From contig NZ_CP100762.1 of the NCBI RefSeq assembly GCF_024296665.1, positions 682,001 to 746,000 on the forward strand: a stretch of 64,000 nt of DNA, read 5' to 3'. Made by a program: the position numbers and the translations under genes. Below, piece after piece: positions 60,086-64,000 of this stretch. The first letter of the stretch is position 1, and each line of letters opens with the position of its first letter. The stretch is from Salinilacihabitans rarus (GTDB lineage Archaea > Halobacteriota > Halobacteria > Halobacteriales > Natrialbaceae). The notes beneath the pieces are model-generated. The model did not search any database. It was not told the origin of the DNA and was given only the letters and a program-made list of their open reading frames with translations.

Positions 60086-60832
60086 ATGACGGTATCACGA
60101 CGCAGGACGATTCAGGCCATCGGCGGCGCGGCCGGCCTGCTCGCGGCCAGCAGCCCCGTCTACGCCCGCGGCGAACACGAGGACGACGAACGCAAGCCGA
60201 AAGACGCCGGCGACCGCGCCGACGGCGGCGACGGCCCGACGCCCCCCACGACCGCGGTCCGGGTCGCACACTTCTCGCCGGACGCACCGAACGTCGACGT
60301 CTACGTCGAGGGCGAGCGGGTGATCTCCGACCTCGCCTACGGCGACGTGACGCCGTACCTCGAGGCCGAACCGGGCACGTACACCGTGACGATCACGGCC
60401 GCGGGCGACCCCGAGACGGTCGCCTTCGAGGGCGACGTCTGGCTGGGTCGCGCGTTCTACACCATCGCGGCCATCGGCGAACTCGGCGCGGGGACCTTCC
60501 GGCCGAAGGTGCTCCGCGACGCCGGATCGGCGCTCGTCCGCGTCGTCCACGCCTCCCCCGACGCCCCGGCGGTCGACGTCGCGGCCAACGGCGCGCTCGT
60601 GGCCGAGAACCTCTCGTTCGGCGAGTCGACAAACTACGTCGCGGTCCCCGCGGCGACCTACGACGTCGAGGTCCGCCCCGCCGGTTCCACGGACGCCGTC
60701 GCCACGTTCGAACTCACCCTCGAACAGGGCGTCGCCTACACGGCGTGGGCAATCGGCTACCTCGGAGGCGACGAGGGCCGCGAGTTCACGCTGCGACCGA
60801 CCGTCGACGGGCCGATGGCGGCGGACGGCTGA
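60086..60832 (+). CDS. Tat-exported DUF4397 protein
   Basis: A 248-aa protein. The N-terminus MTVSRRRTIQAIGGAAGLLA is a twin-arginine signal ending near ASSPVYA, with an acidic linker after it. Two DUF4397 repeats follow: VRVAHFSPDAPNVDVYVEGE (about 59-78) and LVRVVHASPDAPAVDVAANG (about 149-168), each a beta-sandwich of unknown function. It is probably secreted or cell-surface. It stands alone. Confidence 0.88.
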   Translation: MTVSRRRTIQAIGGAAGLLAASSPVYARGEHEDDERKPKDAGDRADGGDGPTPPTTAVRVAHFSPDAPNVDVYVEGERVISDLAYGDVTPYLEAEPGTYTVTITAAGDPETVAFEGDVWLGRAFYTIAAIGELGAGTFRPKVLRDAGSALVRVVHASPDAPAVDVAANGALVAENLSFGESTNYVAVPAATYDVEVRPAGSTDAVATFELTLEQGVAYTAWAIGYLGGDEGREFTLRPTVDGPMAADG

Positions 60833-60847
60833 GACGCCGACCGCGGC

Positions 60848-63412
60848 TCAGGCGGTCGGGCGCGCGCGACGTAACAGGGTCGCGATCCCGAGGTACGCCG
60901 GCAGGCAGACGGCGAGCACCCCGACGAGCACTCCCCAGTCCGCGAGGCCGAGCGGCACCGTCCCGAAGTACCGGTTGAGCGGCGTGTAGAGCACCGCAAA
61001 CTGGAGCAGGACCGAGACGGCGACGGCGCCGGCGAGCCACGGGTTCGACAGCGCGGGCGTCTCGCGCAGCCAGCGGATGACGTACAGTTTCTCGAACTCG
61101 AGGACGACGAACCCGGTGAACACCATCGTCATCGCGTACGGGGTGACCGAAGCGGCGCCGTCGAGCGTCAGGAACATCAGCCCGAGCATGACGACGGTGG
61201 TCACGAGGCCGGTACCCCCGATCAGGCCGGCCATCTCTCGGTCGAGGATCCCCCGCTCGGCGTCCCGCGGGGGCCGGTCCATCACGTCGCCGCTCTCGGG
61301 GTCGGCTCCGAGCGCCAGCGCCGGCAGGCCGTCGGTGAGCAGGTTGATCCACAGCAACTGGACCGCCGGCAACACGAGGTAGCCAAACAGCGAGGCGACG
61401 AAGACCAGCGCCACCTCGGCGACGTTGGCGCTCAGGAGGTAGGCGACGAACTTCCAGATGTTGTCGAAGATCGCCCGCCCCCGCTCGACCGCACGCTCGA
61501 TCGTCGCGTAGTCGTCGTCGAGCAAAACGATGTCCGAGGCCTGTCGCGCGACCTCGGTGCCGCGGATCCCCATCGCGACGCCGACGTCGGCGTTCTTCAG
61601 TGCCGGCGCGTCGTTGACGCCGTCGCCGGTCATCGCGACCTCGTGGCCGCGATCCTGTAGCGCGCGGAGGATACGGACCTTGTGCTCCGGCGAGGTGCGC
61701 GCGAAGACGTCGACGGACTCGACGCGCTCGCGAAGCCGGTCGTCGTCCATCGCCTCGATCTCCCGCCCTTCGAGCATCGTCGTCCCGAGGCCGAGCGACT
61801 CGGCGATGGCGGTCGCCGTCCGGACGTTGTCGCCGGTTATCATCTTCACGTCGACGCCCGCCCCCCGCGTCGTCGCGATGGCGTCGGCCACCTCCTCGCG
61901 CGGCGGATCGATCATGCCCGTCAGTCCCACGAAGACCAGTTCGTCTTCCAGCTCCTCGCCGTCGGCCGGCTCCTCGACGTAGGCCATCGCCAGCACGCGG
62001 AGAGCGTCGTCGGCGAACGCGTGGACCCGCTCCGCGATCCGCTCGCGGGCCGCCGGCGTCATCGCCGTCGGGCCGTCCTCGGTGAGCACCCGGTCGCAGC
62101 GCTCGACGACCACCTCGGGGGCGCCCTTGACGTAGCCGACGTCGTCGTGGACGGTCCCCATCCACTTGCGCGCCGAGGAGAACGGCACCTCGTCGGTCCG
62201 CGGGTTGGCCTCCCGGAGGGCGGCGACGTCGAGGCCGCGGCGCTCGGCGGCCGCGACGAGCGCGCGCTCGGTCGGATCGCCGTCGTCGGCCGTCGCGTCG
62301 TTACAGAGCGCGCCGATCCGCAGGAGGCGTTCCTCGCGGTCGGAGGGGGCCTCGTCGGTCCGCGCGTCGACGACCGCGTCGTTCACCCAGAGGCGGCTGA
62401 CCGTCATCTCCCCGCGCGTGAGCGTCCCCGTCTTGTCGGTGCAGACGACGTCGACGGCGCCGAGCGCCTCGACCGACGGGAGCCGGCGGACGAGCGCGTT
62501 CTCCTCGGACATCCTGCGGACGCCGAGCGCGAGCGTCAGCGTCACGACCGCCGGCAACCCCTCGGGGATGGCGGCGACGGCAAGCGACACCGCCGTGAGC
62601 GCCGCCTGAAGCGCCGACGTCCCCCGGAGGAGCAACAGCGGCGCGACCAGCGCCGAGAGCGCGAGCACCCCGAGCCCGAGGGTCCGCCCCAGCGAGTCGA
62701 GTTCCGTCTGGAGGGGCGTGCGCGTCGCCTCGGTCGTGGCGAGTTCCTCGGCGATGTCGCCGACCTGGGTGTCCATCCCGGTGTCGGTGACGACGGCGAT
62801 GCCCCTGCCGCGGGCGACGTTCGTTCCCTTGTAGATCATACACTCGCGCTCGGCGAGGGACGCGTCGGGGTCGACCGCCGCCGGCGACTTCGAGACCGGG
62901 GCGCTCTCGCCGGTGAGCGGGGCCTCGTCGACCGCGAGGTCGGCGACCTCGAGGAGGCGGGCGTCGGCGGGGACGACGTCGCCCCCGCGCAGGACGACGA
63001 CGTCGCCCGGGACGACCGCCGTCGCGTCGACCTCGACGTCCTCGCCGTCCCGGCGGACGGTCGCCGACGGGGCCGCAAGCTGGCGGAGCGACTCGAGGCT
63101 GCGCTCGGCCCGGTAGTCCTGGACGAAGCCGAACACGCCGTTGGCGACGACGATGATCGCGATCAGGACCGCGTCGACGGTCTGGCCCGCCCAGACCGAG
63201 AGCGCGGCCGCCCCGAGGAGGACCCAGATCAGGGCGCTGTCGAACTGCGCGACGAAGATGTCAACCGGCGACCGGCCGCCGCCACGGACGATGTCGTTCT
63301 CGCCGTACTCGTCGAGCCGACGGCGCGCCTCCTCGGCCGTGAGCCCGTCGGCCCGCGACTCGAGGTCGTCGAGGACGCGGTCGGCCGACCGGCCGTGTGG
63401 TCGCGTGGACAC
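60848..63412 (-). CDS. P-type Ca2+-transporting ATPase (SERCA-like)
   Basis: An 854-aa P2A-type ATPase. It has TGES at 167-170, the PEGLP motif at 283-287 and the phosphorylated Asp326 in CTDKTGTLT. Further on are MITGDNVRTATAIAES and TGDGVNDAPALKNADVGVAMG. The metal-site helices match calcium pumps: NVAEVALVF (M5) and LWINLLTDGLPALALG (M6, with Asn, Thr and Asp). It exports Ca2+ (or Mn2+) using ATP across the membrane. Ten spans are plausible. Transcribed alone; upstream AT content is modest. Confidence 0.92.
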   Translation of the reverse strand: MSTRPHGRSADRVLDDLESRADGLTAEEARRRLDEYGENDIVRGGGRSPVDIFVAQFDSALIWVLLGAAALSVWAGQTVDAVLIAIIVVANGVFGFVQDYRAERSLESLRQLAAPSATVRRDGEDVEVDATAVVPGDVVVLRGGDVVPADARLLEVADLAVDEAPLTGESAPVSKSPAAVDPDASLAERECMIYKGTNVARGRGIAVVTDTGMDTQVGDIAEELATTEATRTPLQTELDSLGRTLGLGVLALSALVAPLLLLRGTSALQAALTAVSLAVAAIPEGLPAVVTLTLALGVRRMSEENALVRRLPSVEALGAVDVVCTDKTGTLTRGEMTVSRLWVNDAVVDARTDEAPSDREERLLRIGALCNDATADDGDPTERALVAAAERRGLDVAALREANPRTDEVPFSSARKWMGTVHDDVGYVKGAPEVVVERCDRVLTEDGPTAMTPAARERIAERVHAFADDALRVLAMAYVEEPADGEELEDELVFVGLTGMIDPPREEVADAIATTRGAGVDVKMITGDNVRTATAIAESLGLGTTMLEGREIEAMDDDRLRERVESVDVFARTSPEHKVRILRALQDRGHEVAMTGDGVNDAPALKNADVGVAMGIRGTEVARQASDIVLLDDDYATIERAVERGRAIFDNIWKFVAYLLSANVAEVALVFVASLFGYLVLPAVQLLWINLLTDGLPALALGADPESGDVMDRPPRDAERGILDREMAGLIGGTGLVTTVVMLGLMFLTLDGAASVTPYAMTMVFTGFVVLEFEKLYVIRWLRETPALSNPWLAGAVAVSVLLQFAVLYTPLNRYFGTVPLGLADWGVLVGVLAVCLPAYLGIATLLRRARPTA

Positions 63413-63546
63413 GGGTGGACCTTTCGGCGGAACGGATAAAACTCCTCCCGCCGCGGAAGCCGTCGATCGACTATCCGTGCGGCGGTTTCCGGCCAGTCGA
63501 GGTGGGCACCAGCGGAGTTAATGCCCGTCCGACGAATGGTCCGCGT

Positions 63547-64000
63547 ATGACGTTCGTCGTCCCATTCGACGCGTCGGAGCTCGCGGAGGCCGCGCTGGAA
63601 CGGGCAGTCGAGTACGGCCACGCCCTCGACGAGGAGGTCGTCGTCGTGACCGTCGTCCCCGAGCGCAAGCGGTACGCCATCGAGAAGGGGTGGATCGACG
63701 AGGACGGGTCGTTCGACGTCGACGCGGTCGTCGAACGCCTGTGCGACCGCGTGGCCGCGCTGGCGCCGGACGCGTCGTTCGACTGCGAGTGCATCCGCGA
63801 GTTCCCGCCCGAGGCGGAACTCGCCGAACGGGTCGAACGGCTCGCCCGGAAACACGACCCGTCGGTCCTGTTTCTCGGCACGGACAACGTCGGCCGCATC
63901 GCGACGCCGCTGACGAGCGTCGGCGCGCACGTCGCCGACGAGGAGGTCTGTGACGTCCACGTCGTGCGCCGGCCGACCGCGCGGGGCGACGCCGACCTCG
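63547..64000 (+). CDS. Universal stress protein family, truncated by the window end
   Basis: Starts ATG 63547 (TFVVPFDASELAEAALERAV EYGHALDEEVVVVTVVPERK) and continues to the edge. The USP fold is visible: an initial beta strand VVPFDAS with the acid-Ala-Ser motif, FDCECIREFPPEAELAERVE, and DPSVLFLGTDNVGRIATPLT SVGAHVADEE. It is cut near residue 151, so the ATP-binding GxxG...S(T) part is incomplete. Function unknown. Confidence 0.75.
   Translation, partial: MTFVVPFDASELAEAALERAVEYGHALDEEVVVVTVVPERKRYAIEKGWIDEDGSFDVDAVVERLCDRVAALAPDASFDCECIREFPPEAELAERVERLARKHDPSVLFLGTDNVGRIATPLTSVGAHVADEEVCDVHVVRRPTARGDADL

Noticed and set aside
1-64000. CRISPR array
   Set aside because: No regularly spaced direct repeats with unique spacers were found by reading; the only exact long repeat is the tRNA-Ser pair.

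Overview
This window is chromosome from an extremely halophilic archaeon (class Halobacteria). The evidence is very high GC, strongly acidic proteins, TATA boxes placed about 26-30 bases before start codons with no Shine-Dalgarno (leaderless transcripts), and archaeal signature genes: 20S proteasome psmA and psmB, RNase P proteins Pop5 and Rpp30, SBDS, the CPSF-type termination nuclease FttA, a UPF0212 protein, a TbsP-type regulator, a HalOD1 domain and an orphan TSPPY DNA methylase. A complete methylaspartate-cycle cluster points to a Haloarcula-like lineage, but the genus cannot be fixed from the sequence alone.

Layout. 0-5 kb: end of a penicillin-acylase gene, a membrane/HTH pair, a cysteine-rich copper-binding protein, an aldo-keto reductase, a decayed tenA, an HTH-CBS regulator and UPF0212. 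5-15 kb: psmB, an acyl-CoA synthetase, a divergent oxidoreductase/ThuA pair, ribose-1,5-bisphosphate isomerase, Mrp/NBP35, a uracil-DNA glycosylase. 15.1-15.4 kb: tRNA-Ser(TGA) whose 3' end is duplicated downstream as a 68-bp exact repeat. 16.2-22.9 kb: methylaspartate cycle; glmS-glmE-mal-mch-mcl run leftward and the mesaconate CoA-transferase diverges from them. Together they take glutamate through methylaspartate, mesaconate and mesaconyl-CoA to beta-methylmalyl-CoA, which is cleaved to glyoxylate and propionyl-CoA for acetate assimilation. 23-25.5 kb: GTP cyclohydrolase III, CBS and GNAT proteins, and an anomalous tRNA-Thr(TGT).

25.5-31.3 kb is a lower-GC accessory stretch. It holds a divergent but motif-complete FttA-like gene, a membrane protein, an internally deleted TnpB element with a 45-aa companion ORF, tiny zinc-finger genes and a HalOD1 protein. 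31-38 kb: a thioesterase, an exonuclease-like gene broken by one extra base, a thiolase/OB-fold pair, a pentapeptide-repeat K+ channel, HflX and FUN14. 38-42.5 kb: the SBDS-psmA-pop5-methyltransferase-rpp30 cluster with tbsP upstream. 42.7-44.8 kb: a large CHAT (caspase-like) protein. 44.9-48.5 kb: glyA and folD (one-carbon metabolism).

48.6-53.3 kb holds small haloarchaeal genes, a Tat lipoprotein rich in NET glycosylation sequons, a second frameshifted gene, and an apparently unannotated structured small RNA near 50.16-50.26 kb with its own promoter, followed by a PadR regulator and a class III aminotransferase. 53.4-64 kb: mutY, a GATE-type membrane protein, an FMN reductase, thymidine kinase, the zim-like methylase, a DUF4397 protein, a SERCA-like Ca2+ ATPase, and the start of a universal stress protein cut by the window edge.

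The most novel items are the small RNA candidate, the CHAT protein, the tRNA-Ser repeat, the odd tRNA-Thr and the second-copy-like FttA in the accessory stretch.
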